Assembly (NCBI RefSeq): GCF_000981385.1
Contig: NZ_LATZ01000134.1
Location: 1 to 64,000 of the forward strand
Direction of reading: 5' to 3'
Origin: Bacillus sp. SA1-12
GTDB lineage: Bacteria > Bacillota > Bacilli > Bacillales > Bacillaceae
Length of the DNA: 64,000 nt
A program made the translations under genes and the position numbers. This document shows positions 7,273-15,846 of this stretch, piece by piece. The notes below the pieces were generated by a model that worked only from the letters and a program-made list of their open reading frames with translations, was not told where the DNA came from and made no database searches. Within the stretch, counting starts at the first letter, position 1. Every line of letters begins with the position of its first letter.

Positions 7273-8658
7273 CTACATTTCTTCTTTTAACACTGATATT
7301 GCCTTTTCTAACTGTGTATCATTTTCTTTTAATTTATTTTGAATTTGTTCCATTATTTTTATAGTTGTTTCACCGGATATGTTTCCATCAACCTTTAATT
7401 TTTGTTGGGCTTGTAATTCTTCAACAGCCTGAACCGTACTTTCATCAAAATACCCTTCTACACTATTGTCAAATCCTAGTGCCTTTAACATTTGTTGCGC
7501 TGCCTTTACTTCTGCATTGGAATTTCCCTTTTTAAGGACTGTTTCCGGATTTATATAAGGCAAATTGGCATATGCCGGGAGCTCTGCTTTTACCTGTGGC
7601 TCTATTCCTTTTTCGTGTATCCATGTTCCATTAGGTGTCAGCCATTTTGCAGTTGTAAATTTCACTGAAGACGAATCCTTAAATGCCTGAGCTGTTTGAA
7701 TAGTCCCTTTTCCAAACGTCTTTTCTCCAACTAAAGGAATTCCTGCTGATTGATGCAGGGCAGCAGCCATTATTTCACCTGCACTAGCCGTTCCTCCGTC
7801 TATAATGACAGTTGTAGGCAGGTCTATAAATGTATCGTCTTCTGCTTTATACACTTCTTTTGAACCATCACTATTTTCGACCTGTAAAATGTTCTTGCCT
7901 TTTGGAAGGAAGAGATCTGACATGGCTAGGGCTTGATCCATTAATCCACCAGGATTTTGTCTTAGATCAATGATTAGTCCTTTAACATTTTTATTCTGAA
8001 GATCTGTTAGAGCGTTAGCTAACTCTTCTCCTGTAGACTCAGAAAATTTCGTTATTTGAATTTTACCGATATTTCCTTCTATTATCTCAGAATAAACTGT
8101 TTCCAATGGAATGGTATCACGAGTTATCGTAAAGTTCAGTTGACCGACACCTGCACGTTGGACAACTAAGTTAACCTTTGTCCCCTTTTCCCCTCTGATT
8201 TTCATGACGGCTTCATTAACTGAAAGTCCTTCCATAGAAGCATCATTTACTTTAAGAATTATATCTTTGGGCTTTATACCAGCCTTTTCAGCGGGAGATC
8301 CTTTAATTGGCGAAACAATCATAATACTTCCATTGCTTTCTTGAACTTCTGCACCGATTCCTTCAAAAGAAGAAGATATATTTTCGTTAAAGCTTTTTGC
8401 TTCCTCCACATCCATATAAACTGTATATGGGTCCTCAAGGGATTCAACCATTCCCTTGATGGCTCCTTCTACTAACTTGTCAGTATCGACGTCCTTGTAA
8501 TAACCATCTTGTAAAATGTCATATGTTGCTCGTAATTTTTGAAAGGGATCACCGTTATCGCCGCCTGCGATTGCTTTTAGCTGTACAGCACTGTATGTAG
8601 CTGCTGACGCGATAACTGCTGTAATGATCATCCATATAATAAATTTACTTTTCTTCAC
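7273..8658 (-). CDS. ctpA: C-terminal processing serine protease CtpA (S41)
   Basis: The 461-residue protein has an N-terminal membrane anchor (about 7-27), a PDZ domain (about 95-180, with GIGAEVQESNGSIMIVSP), an S41 protease core and a C-terminal peptidoglycan-binding-type domain (about 390-455, VKAAQQMLKALGFDNSVEGY). The catalytic Ser lies in GGTASAGEIMAAAL and the general-base Lys in GEKTFGKGTIQ. It should act outside the membrane on secreted or membrane proteins. Position between yodC and yodH matches ctpA rather than the sporulation paralogue ctpB. The start is GTG with GAGAGG only 3 bp away. Confidence 0.9.
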   Translation of the reverse strand: MKKSKFIIWMIITAVIASAATYSAVQLKAIAGGDNGDPFQKLRATYDILQDGYYKDVDTDKLVEGAIKGMVESLEDPYTVYMDVEEAKSFNENISSSFEGIGAEVQESNGSIMIVSPIKGSPAEKAGIKPKDIILKVNDASMEGLSVNEAVMKIRGEKGTKVNLVVQRAGVGQLNFTITRDTIPLETVYSEIIEGNIGKIQITKFSESTGEELANALTDLQNKNVKGLIIDLRQNPGGLMDQALAMSDLFLPKGKNILQVENSDGSKEVYKAEDDTFIDLPTTVIIDGGTASAGEIMAAALHQSAGIPLVGEKTFGKGTIQTAQAFKDSSSVKFTTAKWLTPNGTWIHEKGIEPQVKAELPAYANLPYINPETVLKKGNSNAEVKAAQQMLKALGFDNSVEGYFDESTVQAVEELQAQQKLKVDGNISGETTIKIMEQIQNKLKENDTQLEKAISVLKEEM

Positions 8659-9081
8659 GTACCTCTCACACCACCTTTATGTATGTAACTATTATGTCTA
8701 AGCAACTTTCATACGTCAACTATTAAGGAATAGAATTATTGTTACGATATTGAGAAATTTGCAGCTGGCTCTGTCTTTTTTGGATGCACTGTTAAGCCAG
8801 CTAATTTTTTTGCTCGGTGTGATCAATTTACCGTTACAGGATCACATTATTCTAATTACACCTGCTTGTTTCCATAATTCTGTTTTTAATTGCAAGTGGT
8901 TTGGATATAACTTTCAAAAAATTCCCTTAAAATAAAGAAACCCGACTTTTTATCTAGAACGTTTTATTTTTTTTTGAATAGTTATAATATTGTTTTTTAA
9001 TATTCGACAAATTGTACGATACTTTTTTATTGATTAATTGTAAAGTTTATTACACGAATGTAAATTTAGGAGGTAGATACA
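8659..9081. other. Gene-free interval with two hairpins
   Basis: No convincing gene is present. Two inverted repeats stand close together: AGCTGGCT with AGCCAGCT (8762-8797) and TGTGATC with GATCACA (8818-8848). An AT-rich stretch from about 8940 to 9060 probably holds the promoter for the next gene, but no single promoter stands out. Confidence 0.4.
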
Positions 9082-9354
9082 ATGCAACTAACTGATTACA
9101 TTGGAAAATCTGATTTAGAAATTATTCATTTTGTCTTTTCATTAATTAAAGAGATTGATTATAAAATTAAGAATAAAACATTTTTTTATAAAAATCAGGT
9201 TACTCATTATATAAATGAGCGTGTCGATCATTTCATCAATCGATTACATGTCAGATGTTCTTTACAAAAGATTTACAAGGCAGAAATTCATCATATGATT
9301 ACGCCAAAACTAAAGAACATTTTCGAAAGACATTCACTTTTAAGCTGTGTCTAA
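9082..9354 (+). CDS. Small protein of unknown function
   Basis: A 90-residue protein, mostly helical and basic, with many His, Ile and Lys residues (VTHYINERVDHFINRLHVRC). The ribosome site AGGAGG is excellent. No signal peptide or membrane segment is visible. It precedes yodH with a 58-bp gap filled by a hairpin. I do not recognise the family; coding is supported by the start signal and by continuity of the frame, not by homology. Confidence 0.55.
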   Translation: MQLTDYIGKSDLEIIHFVFSLIKEIDYKIKNKTFFYKNQVTHYINERVDHFINRLHVRCSLQKIYKAEIHHMITPKLKNIFERHSLLSCV

Positions 9355-9360
9355 CACCTG

Positions 9361-9401
9361 CCAATCTGTTCTCGCATAGCTTAGCTTAGAGAACAGATTG
9401 G
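9361..9401 (+). promoter_or_regulatory. 13-bp perfect hairpin overlapping the yodH ribosome site
   Basis: CCAATCTGTTCTC pairs perfectly with GAGAACAGATTGG. The last two bases of the 3' arm are the first bases of the GGAGG ribosome site of yodH. No T run follows. The hairpin could terminate or stabilise the upstream mRNA, or limit translation of yodH. Confidence 0.5.
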
Positions 9402-9412
9402 AGGAAGAATAG

Positions 9413-10129
9413 TTGAATTATTTAAAAATGCTGTCTTTGTTTGGAATTGGCGGTGCACATCCTGGCGGTCTTTCATTAACTAAAAATATTTTTGAAAGTG
9501 AACAAGTCCCTTTAAATATAAATATTCTTGATGCTGGCTGCGGTACAGGGCAAACGGCAAGCTACCTTTATCAATTGGGTTATACTATTACTGGATTAGA
9601 CATTGATCCCCTAATGATTGAACATGCACAAATGAGAAATCAACAATTAGACTTTGAAATTCCTTACTTAAATGAAGACCTTTCGCATACATCTCTGCCT
9701 GCTAATACATTTGATCTTATTTTATCTGAATCGGTTTTAAATTTTACCTCGCTTTCTAAAACTTTACCTGAAATTTCTAGGATTTTAAAGCCAAATGGTC
9801 TGGTTGTTGCTATTGAAATGATTCGCAAAGCTCCACTTTCAACAGCTGAAGAAAATGAACTGAAATCATTCTATGGATGTAATGGCATCTTTTCTGTTAG
9901 TGAATGGGAAAGACAATTCACTGAAAATGGATTTATCATTTATAAGGTGTTACAAGAAGAAGATATTTTCCTTCAAGATCTGGGTGAACCCTCAACAGAA
10001 TTTTCACCCGTTAAAGCATTACATGAAGATGCTTTTATGTTTCTTTCTGAACATGAAAAAATTTCCATTAAGTATAGTAATAAACTTTCTTTTTCTGTTT
10101 TCCTTGCCCGCAAGATAGCCCCGAAGTGA
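9413..10129 (+). CDS. yodH: SAM-dependent class I methyltransferase YodH
   Basis: The 238-residue protein has the SAM-binding motif ILDAGCGTGQTASYL (about residues 39-53), the acidic motif II ITGLDIDP and the post-motif region TFDLILSESVLNFT, all typical of Methyltransf_11 enzymes. The substrate is unknown. It starts with TTG, supported by GGAGG eight bases upstream. Position between ctpA and the yodI homologue matches yodH of B. subtilis. Cytosolic; likely monocistronic or coupled to the small gene upstream. Confidence 0.85.
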   Translation: MNYLKMLSLFGIGGAHPGGLSLTKNIFESEQVPLNINILDAGCGTGQTASYLYQLGYTITGLDIDPLMIEHAQMRNQQLDFEIPYLNEDLSHTSLPANTFDLILSESVLNFTSLSKTLPEISRILKPNGLVVAIEMIRKAPLSTAEENELKSFYGCNGIFSVSEWERQFTENGFIIYKVLQEEDIFLQDLGEPSTEFSPVKALHEDAFMFLSEHEKISIKYSNKLSFSVFLARKIAPK

Positions 10130-10157
10130 ATTTTAATAAAAGAAAGTATTACTTCCA

Positions 10158-10244
10158 TCAGTGGGGTTTTCTCTATTTAATGATGATTAAATGCCGACTA
10201 TGCTACAGAACTTGGCGAAGTTAACCAAAGCCATCCCCCACTGA
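10158..10244. repeat. 87-bp element with 9-bp terminal inverted repeats
   Basis: TCAGTGGGG at the left end is matched by CCCCACTGA at the right end. The interior has no reading frame. It follows yodH and may serve as its terminator or be a small mobile-like palindromic repeat. Confidence 0.5.
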
Positions 10245-10496
10245 CACTTAGTGATATTTATCACATTTCAACCCCCACATAACTTTAACTCGCCTAGCTT
10301 GGAAACCATCCCTCGTTAAATCTTTTCAGTCAGTTATCCCTATTTTTTTCTTAACAAACTTGAATTGTATAGAAGGGCTTTACTACCCGTTATACTTAAG
10401 CTAAAAATAATTGTGCATAGCTAGTATTTACGTACAATCCTTCCTTTTTAATTCACATAGTATGTGTTAAAGAACGGAAGGAGGGAAAAAAAAATC

Positions 10497-10754
10497 ATGT
10501 CACAACATTATTATGGTTTATGCTGTCGATATAATGGAAAAGTAGTTCGTATCCATGAGAGAAATGGTCGTGTTCATGTCGGTAGAATCTGTCGTGTGAC
10601 ACCGAATAAAGTCTTTATCGAACCAATGAGGCAAAGAAGCGGATATGGACTTGGTTTTTATGGCGGTTACGGTTACGGCGGCTATGGGTACCCATATGGA
10701 ATTGGCTTAGGTTTTATAACTGGAATTGCTTTAGCTGGCTTATTCTTTTGGTAA
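10497..10754 (+). CDS. yodI: YodI-like small Gly/Tyr-rich protein
   Basis: An 85-residue protein with a basic N-terminal half (YNGKVVRIHERNGRVHVGRI, KOW-like) and a C-terminal part of Tyr-Gly repeats ending in a hydrophobic segment (GLGFITGIALAGLFFW). Position after yodH and composition match YodI, a small sporulation-associated protein of unknown role. The frame is open further upstream, but the Gly/Arg-rich extension is the ribosome site itself (GGAAGGAGGG); the start beginning MSQHYYG is chosen although the spacing is long. Confidence 0.75.
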   Translation: MSQHYYGLCCRYNGKVVRIHERNGRVHVGRICRVTPNKVFIEPMRQRSGYGLGFYGGYGYGGYGYPYGIGLGFITGIALAGLFFW

Positions 10755-10772
10755 TAATCTTTAATTTATAAA

Positions 10773-10872
10773 AATGGGGCTTGCACAATACAAAAGGGCC
10801 AGCCCCCAACAAATGAAAGAAACAAAAAGTTCTGAATCTAATCATTTGTTTGTGAGCTAAAGCCCAATTTTA
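10773..10872 (+). terminator. Palindromic terminator-like repeat after yodI
   Basis: TGGGGCTT at the left is roughly mirrored by AAAGCCCA at the right, with an inner pair CAAATGA/TCATTTG. It contains the phrase AGGGCCAGCCCCC, shared with elements near 19610, 41903 and 56745, so it belongs to a dispersed palindromic family. Confidence 0.5.
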
Positions 10873-10875
10873 ATG

Positions 10876-11388
10876 TTAATTATGAAAAATATTATGAACT
10901 TGACGATAGATTGTTATGATTGTTTCTAAATCCATTCTAACTAAGCCACTTGATGAGGGTGCGACGAAATCAATAACACCTTCTATCATACTTTGTTCTT
11001 GTTTTCCCCATTCAGCGTTTTTTCGTTGACTGTATTGAAGATAAACACCTTTTCCTACAAAAAAAGCGACTTTAGGGCGATATTCAGAAATTTTCCTTTT
11101 TAAAATCTCTCTCCCTATCTTATACTCCTCACGTGTGATTTCATTTGCTGTTTTAGTTGGACGTGCGACAATATTAGTAAACCCAATTCCCCTTTTTACT
11201 AATGAGGCATCCTCTTCTGGTTTATACAGACGGTCCGTGATCCCCGCCTTAAAAAGGATCTTCCAAAATCGATTGTTTTTATTTGCGTAATGATGACCTG
11301 TTTTCCCAGATACAAGACTTGGATTAAATCCAATGAAAAGAATATCCAATTCCTTTTGAATGATATCCATTTTGTCATCCATATTCAT
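10876..11388 (-). CDS. mug: Mismatch-specific uracil/thymine DNA glycosylase (Mug family)
   Basis: The protein (about 170 residues) has the Mug/TDG layout: ILFIGFNPSLVSGKTGHHYA aligns with the GINPG active-site region, NRFWKIL follows, and SSSGLVRM is the intercalation-loop region. It would excise uracil or thymine from G-mismatched base pairs. The usual GINPG is GFNPS here, so substrate range may differ. Start is uncertain: TTG, ATG and ATG codons follow one another within 15 bases and none has a strong ribosome site. It begins just after the yodJ stop, so the two are probably co-transcribed. In B. subtilis no such gene sits here, to my knowledge. Confidence 0.8.
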   Translation of the reverse strand: MNMDDKMDIIQKELDILFIGFNPSLVSGKTGHHYANKNNRFWKILFKAGITDRLYKPEEDASLVKRGIGFTNIVARPTKTANEITREEYKIGREILKRKISEYRPKVAFFVGKGVYLQYSQRKNAEWGKQEQSMIEGVIDFVAPSSSGLVRMDLETIITIYRQVHNIFHN

Positions 11389-11395
11389 CACCAAA

Positions 11396-12229
11396 TTAAA
11401 TCTTTTTCACCTTTTCGAAATATTCTTCTAATGTAAGGTCATTCTCATAGATAAGAGACGCCTTTTCCTTTCCAACATAGCGTAAATGCCAAGGCTCATA
11501 TTGATAACCGGTAATTGGCTCTTTCCCTTTAGGATAACGGATAATAAAGCCTGCTTTATGAGCATTTTCTTTCACCCATTTTCCTTCTTTTGTTGCACCA
11601 AATTCTTCTTTTATTTCCAAGTTAACACTTCTGCTAGTTACATCCATTGCCAAGCCGGTTTGATGCTCACTTTGCCCTGGTAAAGCCACAGCCTGAAGCG
11701 CCTTTTCTTCTCCTTTATTTTCTTTTTCAACATTAAAGATTCCTTGTTGCCTTGAATAAGATCTAAATCCCGATACAGCAAGCAATTCAATTCCATCTTG
11801 TTCAGCAAGAACAAATAATTCCTCTAATGCCTTTGCTGCTTCTTCTCTAATATAACGCTGTGGTACATCTGCGTCGCCAAAAGAAAATTCTACATTAGGA
11901 ACAACCAAGTCCTCTGGCTCATATGATTCTGGTAAACTAAACTCTTTATTTACCATGGCAAGTATGTTGGTTGGATTTTCAATAATTTTATTACCATTTG
12001 CCTCTTTCACAACATTAAAATATTGTGAATCTAATAAGAAATCTTCATCAATTTGTTCTTCATCTTGCCCTATATTTTGCTCAATATCGTTTTTTTGTCC
12101 AGATTGTTTAATTTCCTGTCCCTCATGTTCTCCGCTAAAAGAAATTCCTTTAGGTAATGAAAAACTCATACAAGCGGATAAAGTTACACTAAGCAGCAAA
12201 ATAATCGTTATTTTTACATAAAAATACAT
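11396..12229 (-). CDS. yodJ: VanY-type D,D-carboxypeptidase lipoprotein YodJ
   Basis: The 277-residue protein opens with a lipoprotein signal (lipobox LSAC, Cys20), then a hydrophilic linker and a VanY/M15 zinc peptidase domain. The metal motif SEHQTGLAMDV and the EPWHLRYVG motif are intact. It should remove the terminal D-Ala from peptidoglycan stem peptides outside the membrane. Position beside deoD matches yodJ. The ribosome site AGGGTG precedes the ATG. Downstream mug follows almost without a gap. Confidence 0.85.
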   Translation of the reverse strand: MYFYVKITIILLLSVTLSACMSFSLPKGISFSGEHEGQEIKQSGQKNDIEQNIGQDEEQIDEDFLLDSQYFNVVKEANGNKIIENPTNILAMVNKEFSLPESYEPEDLVVPNVEFSFGDADVPQRYIREEAAKALEELFVLAEQDGIELLAVSGFRSYSRQQGIFNVEKENKGEEKALQAVALPGQSEHQTGLAMDVTSRSVNLEIKEEFGATKEGKWVKENAHKAGFIIRYPKGKEPITGYQYEPWHLRYVGKEKASLIYENDLTLEEYFEKVKKI

Positions 12230-12423
12230 TTTATCACCCTATCTAAAATCAATAACATTCACATTTTATCATTAATTGTCACCCGAAATAAATGATTATA
12301 AGCTCCTACTCTCATCTTTACCTTTATACCTAGAGATTAAAACGTGTATTTGCTCCTGATATTAAAATTATATCGACAAATTTTGCATTCATGCAAGACT
12401 TAAATATGCAGAATTCTTGGACA

Positions 12424-12460
12424 TACAAAAAACGCGTGCTAATTGCACACGTTTTTTGCT
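12424..12460. terminator. Terminator of deoD
   Basis: AAAAAACGCGTG pairs with GCACACGTTTTTTG around a short loop, giving A/T runs at both ends, 20 bp after the deoD stop. Confidence 0.85.
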
Positions 12461-12480
12461 CTAAATTACTATTAAATGTA

Positions 12481-13182
12481 TTATTTTATTGTAGCATCAA
12501 GGGCTACAACAATCATATCATTAAAGGTTGTTTGCCGTTCTTCTGATGTTGTTTCCTCACCTGTTAAAATGTGATCGCTAACAGTTAAAACAGAAAGTGC
12601 TTTTCGATTAAACTTTGCTGCTAAGGTGTATAATGCTGCTGTTTCCATTTCAATTGCCAAGATCCCATACCGGGCCCATTTTTCTAATTCTGCGTTATCA
12701 TTATAAAACATATCTGCAGTAAACACATTACCAACCTTTAAATTTAAGCCTTTTTCAACCCCAGTTTCATATGCCTTCTTTAGAATCTCAAAATTAGCGG
12801 TTGGTGCATAATCAACCCCCCCAAATGTTAAACGATTCATTTGTGAATCTGTTGAAGCACTCATCGCTAAAATGACATCACGAACATTTACATCTTTTTG
12901 TATCGCACCACAAGTTCCTACACGGATCAGCTCTTGAACACCATAGCTGCTCATAAGTTCATTTATGTAAATAGAAATTGACGGGACACCCATTCCTGTA
13001 CCTTGAACAGAAATACGCTCCCCCTTATATGTACCAGTAAATCCCAACATTCCTCTTACTTCATTATAACAAGTCACATTCTCTAAAAAGGTTTCTGCGA
13101 TATATTTAGCACGTAATGGATCACCCGGAAGCAAAACTTTATCAGCAATTTCATTTTCCTTTGCACCAATATGTACACTCAT
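12481..13182 (-). CDS. deoD: Purine nucleoside phosphorylase DeoD
   Basis: A hexameric-type purine nucleoside phosphorylase of 233 residues, splitting (deoxy)purine nucleosides with phosphate to base and (deoxy)ribose-1-phosphate. Family features: [29 protein letters not shown] at the start (broken here only by listing), [14 protein letters not shown] near 57, and [14 protein letters not shown] near 177 that binds the nucleoside. The Asp of the catalytic segment TVSDHIL is present near 204. Monocistronic with its own terminator, in the same place as B. subtilis deoD between yodJ and yodL. Confidence 0.95.
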   Translation of the reverse strand: MSVHIGAKENEIADKVLLPGDPLRAKYIAETFLENVTCYNEVRGMLGFTGTYKGERISVQGTGMGVPSISIYINELMSSYGVQELIRVGTCGAIQKDVNVRDVILAMSASTDSQMNRLTFGGVDYAPTANFEILKKAYETGVEKGLNLKVGNVFTADMFYNDNAELEKWARYGILAIEMETAALYTLAAKFNRKALSVLTVSDHILTGEETTSEERQTTFNDMIVVALDATIK

Positions 13183-13365
13183 TTTGATTTCCTCCTATTT
13201 ATGTAACAATAAAAGTCACCTAACTATACCATAAGTCATAAACGAATAACATTCATTACCTCTTTAACTTACCAGCTCTTTTTTATTCTAAGCATTATTT
13301 GTCAGCTTTATCAGGAAAATAATCGGATAACATAAAAATGCAAATCATTTTTTGGAGGGATCACC

Positions 13366-13506
13366 TTGAAAAAGAAATTAGCTCAAGCTGTTCAATATGC
13401 CAATGAAACAAATCCAGGGTCTCGTAACGGGGGACACCCTCATGAATCAAAAAAAGGACAAAAACAAAGAACTCACAATACAAATAAAACGAATGAATTG
13501 AGGTAA
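13366..13506 (+). CDS. Tiny basic protein, spore-type candidate (first of a pair)
   Basis: A 46-codon frame starts with TTG after TTGGAGGGATCACC. The product is hydrophilic and rich in Asn, Lys, Gln and His (NPGSRNGGHPHESKKGQKQR). The composition is like minor small acid-soluble spore proteins, but no family is firmly recognised. It is followed 5 bp later by a second tiny gene and then a terminator, forming a two-gene unit opposite deoD and yodL. Confidence 0.55.
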   Translation: MKKKLAQAVQYANETNPGSRNGGHPHESKKGQKQRTHNTNKTNELR

Positions 13507-13511
13507 TTGAG

Positions 13512-13652
13512 ATGGGAAAAAAACACCGGAATAGAAATACTCCTAAAAAAAATAATCATATTCCACCTGAAGTAACAGCTGCAGAAGAAACTGCACATGC
13601 AAAGGAGCATACCTCTGCTAAAAGAAAAAATGGTCCAGGCCATCATTTGTAA
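13512..13652 (+). CDS. Tiny basic protein, spore-type candidate (second of a pair)
   Basis: A 46-residue hydrophilic protein beginning MGKKHRNRNTPKK and ending NGPGHHL, with His and Ala/Glu in the middle. The ATG is preceded by GAGGTAATTGAG, overlapping the end of the first tiny gene. It is very likely co-transcribed with it. Sporulation expression is guessed from composition only. Confidence 0.55.
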   Translation: MGKKHRNRNTPKKNNHIPPEVTAAEETAHAKEHTSAKRKNGPGHHL

Positions 13653-13658
13653 ACAAAA

Positions 13659-13697
13659 CGAAGGCTGACATGATTAATAATAACAGTCAGCCTTATC
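13659..13697 (+). terminator. Terminator of the tiny-gene pair
   Basis: AAGGCTGAC pairs with GTCAGCCTT around an AT loop, directly after the second tiny gene and overlapping the end of the convergent yodL. Confidence 0.75.
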
Positions 13698-14004
13698 TTA
13701 CATGGATTCTATTTATTTTTTTCCAGCCTTCTGGATAAAGCTTATAATAAAACTGCCCTTTTTTTCCTTCATCAATTAACAAAATATCACCGGTGCAAAT
13801 ATAGCGAGCAACGTAGTCAGTCGGCATTCTGTCTGCTACATTAAAGGTTTGAAATACCTTTTCTAAAACATCCCTATGTTTATTACCATCAACTAAATAG
13901 CGGTAAACAACTTCATATCCTTTTTCTTCTCCAAATTTTGGTGTTTGAAAAATGGTAATATCCAATGTTTGGCTGCGTTTTTTGGTTAAAAAAGAATATA
14001 CCAT
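13693..14004 (-). CDS. yodL: YodL-like protein
   Basis: A 103-residue basic protein starting MVYSFLTKKRSQTLD, with an alpha/beta pattern (DITIFQTPKFGEEKGYEVVYRY, ARYICTGDILLID). Length and location between deoD and yodM fit YodL of B. subtilis, which has been described as a protein that affects MreB function when overproduced during sporulation. The ribosome site GGAGGAG is strong. No membrane segment is visible. Assignment rests on position and length more than on motif. Confidence 0.7.
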   Translation of the reverse strand: MVYSFLTKKRSQTLDITIFQTPKFGEEKGYEVVYRYLVDGNKHRDVLEKVFQTFNVADRMPTDYVARYICTGDILLIDEGKKGQFYYKLYPEGWKKINRIHVR

Positions 14005-14078
14005 AAAGACGACTCCTCCCCATTAGCAACATTATGTATAACTACTTAATTAAAGATATAGAGAGGAATTTCCTTCTT

Positions 14079-14705
14079 CTAAATACTTCTATTTTTGTCG
14101 AACTTCTTGCCCATTTTATCAAAAATTGTTGCAACGATAATAAACCATGCAATTCCTGCACTAAATCCTGCAATAACATCAGTTAAATAATGAACACCTA
14201 AGTAAATTCTGCTAATCCCAATTAAGGCAATTAAGATTATAGTTGAGAGCAACATTGCTTGCTTTTGATATTTTTTGTGAATGAAACGTGTGATCAGTAT
14301 ATAACAAATAAAGCTGTAAATAGCAGCAGAATTCATAGAATGTCCGCTCGGAAAGCTATAATGTGATGCTTCATAAACAGCATTGAAGTGCGGACGCTCC
14401 CTGCTAAAAATCTCTTTTAACTGGTAATTCAATAACCTGACACTAAACAATATTGCTAATAGTAAAAGGGCATCTAATACTTTTCGCTTCAATATAAAAA
14501 AAACAGCAATTGCAGCAGATATGGGCAAATAAAATTTTATCGAGCCAATATCTGATATAAATAAAAAGAAATCGGTCAAAAAGGGAGATCGCATTTTTTC
14601 AGAGAATAGTGTTACATTTATATCTAAAGCTGTTATCATTTTGAGGGGATACGCTGCAGCACAAGCAATAAACAATAGGAGTGTGATAATAAACCAATTT
14701 CTCAT
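14079..14705 (-). CDS. yodM: PAP2-family phosphatase YodM
   Basis: A membrane protein of about 208 residues with six hydrophobic segments and the three PAP2 motifs: KEIFSRERPH, SFPSGHSMNSA and SRIYLGVHYLTDV. These form the phosphatase site with the catalytic His in the second and third motifs, facing outward. It likely dephosphorylates a lipid phosphate such as undecaprenyl pyrophosphate or phosphatidylglycerophosphate. The ATG at 14705 is chosen because AGGGG is eight bases away; another ATG two codons upstream is too close. Genomic position equals yodM. Confidence 0.85.
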   Translation of the reverse strand: MRNWFIITLLLFIACAAAYPLKMITALDINVTLFSEKMRSPFLTDFFLFISDIGSIKFYLPISAAIAVFFILKRKVLDALLLLAILFSVRLLNYQLKEIFSRERPHFNAVYEASHYSFPSGHSMNSAAIYSFICYILITRFIHKKYQKQAMLLSTIILIALIGISRIYLGVHYLTDVIAGFSAGIAWFIIVATIFDKMGKKFDKNRSI

Positions 14706-14839
14706 CTTCATTTCCCCTTCAATATTATAGTAAGCAAAAACTCATACGGCCTTTCAGGACGAGCCTTACAAATCATTGTATACCATAAACACCGTGCCGT
14801 CATCTTTCTAATTTTGCTTACCTTCTTAATCTAAAATAG

Positions 14840-14885
14840 AAAAAACGACCGGCTAAGATAGAAGCCAATCGCTTTTTTTTTTTTT
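14840..14885 (-). terminator. Terminator of the MerR-family gene
   Basis: On the minus strand CGATTGGCT pairs (with G-T wobble) with AGCCGGTCG and is followed by TTTTTT. Confidence 0.65.
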
Positions 14886-14895
14886 GATAAATAAA

Positions 14896-15660
14896 TTAGT
14901 TTTTCATCCCTGTGTAAATCAAAATTGCATCTCTTAGAAATTCAGCCGTTCCAGGTTGATTCTTATCATAATATGCAGTAAATCTTTCATCATCAACATA
15001 CATTTGTGCGAGACCTGCATGTGCTTCTTTAGAGTATTTATCCCAATAAAAACTTAACCATTTGCGATGGAGGTTTGCCGCCTTTTGTGCAAGTTCACCT
15101 GCAGGATCACCTGTTTGGTACGCTTCGTTTAGGGTTTTAAGCACTTTTTCTCCAAGCTGCTCAACCTCGGCATATTGCTCCTTTGTCATATTTTTAAATT
15201 TTTTGTTGCTTTTATCAACCTGTTCATCCCCATATTTAGAACGAATCTCTTCCCCATATTTTTTTTCATTTTCATCTATGAGCTTTTGTTTAAAGCCTTC
15301 AAATTTTTCATTATCAGACATCATTATTCTCCCTTCTGCTTCAGCTATTGTTTTATCAACATTAGCAATTAGCCTTTCAATTTGATTCCGCTTTGCCAGA
15401 AGCTGATGGCGATGTTCCTTCAGTGCATTTGTCCGATCAAAGTTAGGAGAAGATACAATCCGTTTAATTGTGTCCAAGCTAACCCCCAATTCCCGATAAA
15501 AAAGAATCTGCTGTAATTGATCAACCTCTGATCTGCCATACAATCGGTATCCTGATGAATTGATTCTTGCCGGCTTAAGAATCCCAATTTCATCATAATA
15601 ACGCAGAGTCCTTGTACTGCAGCCTGCTAATTTCGCTAGTTTTTGCACTGTGTATTCCAT
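14896..15660 (-). CDS. MerR-family activator, Mta/TipA type
   Basis: A 254-residue regulator with an N-terminal MerR winged helix (YTVQKLAKLAGCSTRTLRYY, then GYRLYGRSEV), a coiled-coil dimer helix (about 75-115) and a C-terminal TipAS antibiotic-recognition domain (about 120-250, ending AEFLRDAILIYTG). Overall it resembles B. subtilis Mta, which activates multidrug transporters. The start beginning MEYTVQ is chosen for its GGAGGTG site. Its own promoter has the 19-bp spacer and an operator typical of MerR proteins, so it probably autoregulates. No transporter gene is adjacent. Confidence 0.85.
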   Translation of the reverse strand: MEYTVQKLAKLAGCSTRTLRYYDEIGILKPARINSSGYRLYGRSEVDQLQQILFYRELGVSLDTIKRIVSSPNFDRTNALKEHRHQLLAKRNQIERLIANVDKTIAEAEGRIMMSDNEKFEGFKQKLIDENEKKYGEEIRSKYGDEQVDKSNKKFKNMTKEQYAEVEQLGEKVLKTLNEAYQTGDPAGELAQKAANLHRKWLSFYWDKYSKEAHAGLAQMYVDDERFTAYYDKNQPGTAEFLRDAILIYTGMKN

Positions 15661-15682
15661 CCTTTCACCTCCTGACAATTTC

Positions 15683-15713
15683 ACTATACACCTTTACGTT
15701 ACGTCAAAGTAAA
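15683..15713 (-). promoter_or_regulatory. MerR-type promoter with 19-bp spacer and operator
   Basis: On the minus strand TTTACT and TATAGT are 19 bases apart, the long spacing characteristic of MerR-controlled promoters. The spacer holds the inverted repeat ACCTTTACGTTACGTCAAAG (read on the plus strand, from 15690), close to the consensus for this regulator family. Confidence 0.8.
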
Positions 15714-15793
15714 TAGGTTTTTAATAATATTTGTTTATCACTTATATTTTTCAAAATATTATGTTTAGGCTTATTGTTGATTTTGCTTAATAC

Positions 15794-15827
15794 AAAAAAG
15801 CTGAAGGAACATATTCCTCCAGCTTTA
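15794..15827 (-). terminator. Terminator after the YvbH-like gene
   Basis: AAAGCTG and CAGCTTT flank a stem with TCCT/AGGA; six T follow on the minus strand, 20 bp after the stop. Confidence 0.8.
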
Positions 15828-15846
15828 ATGAATGGTAAATAAATCT

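Noticed and set aside
8750-8935. 61-codon plus-strand frame upstream of the small gene at 9082
   Set aside because: No ribosome site, and the region consists of hairpin arms. Treated as non-coding.
10876-11388. Uracil-DNA glycosylase family 1 (Ung)
   Set aside because: The motif order (GFNPS, HHYA, NRFWK) is that of Mug/TDG, not GQDPYH of Ung.
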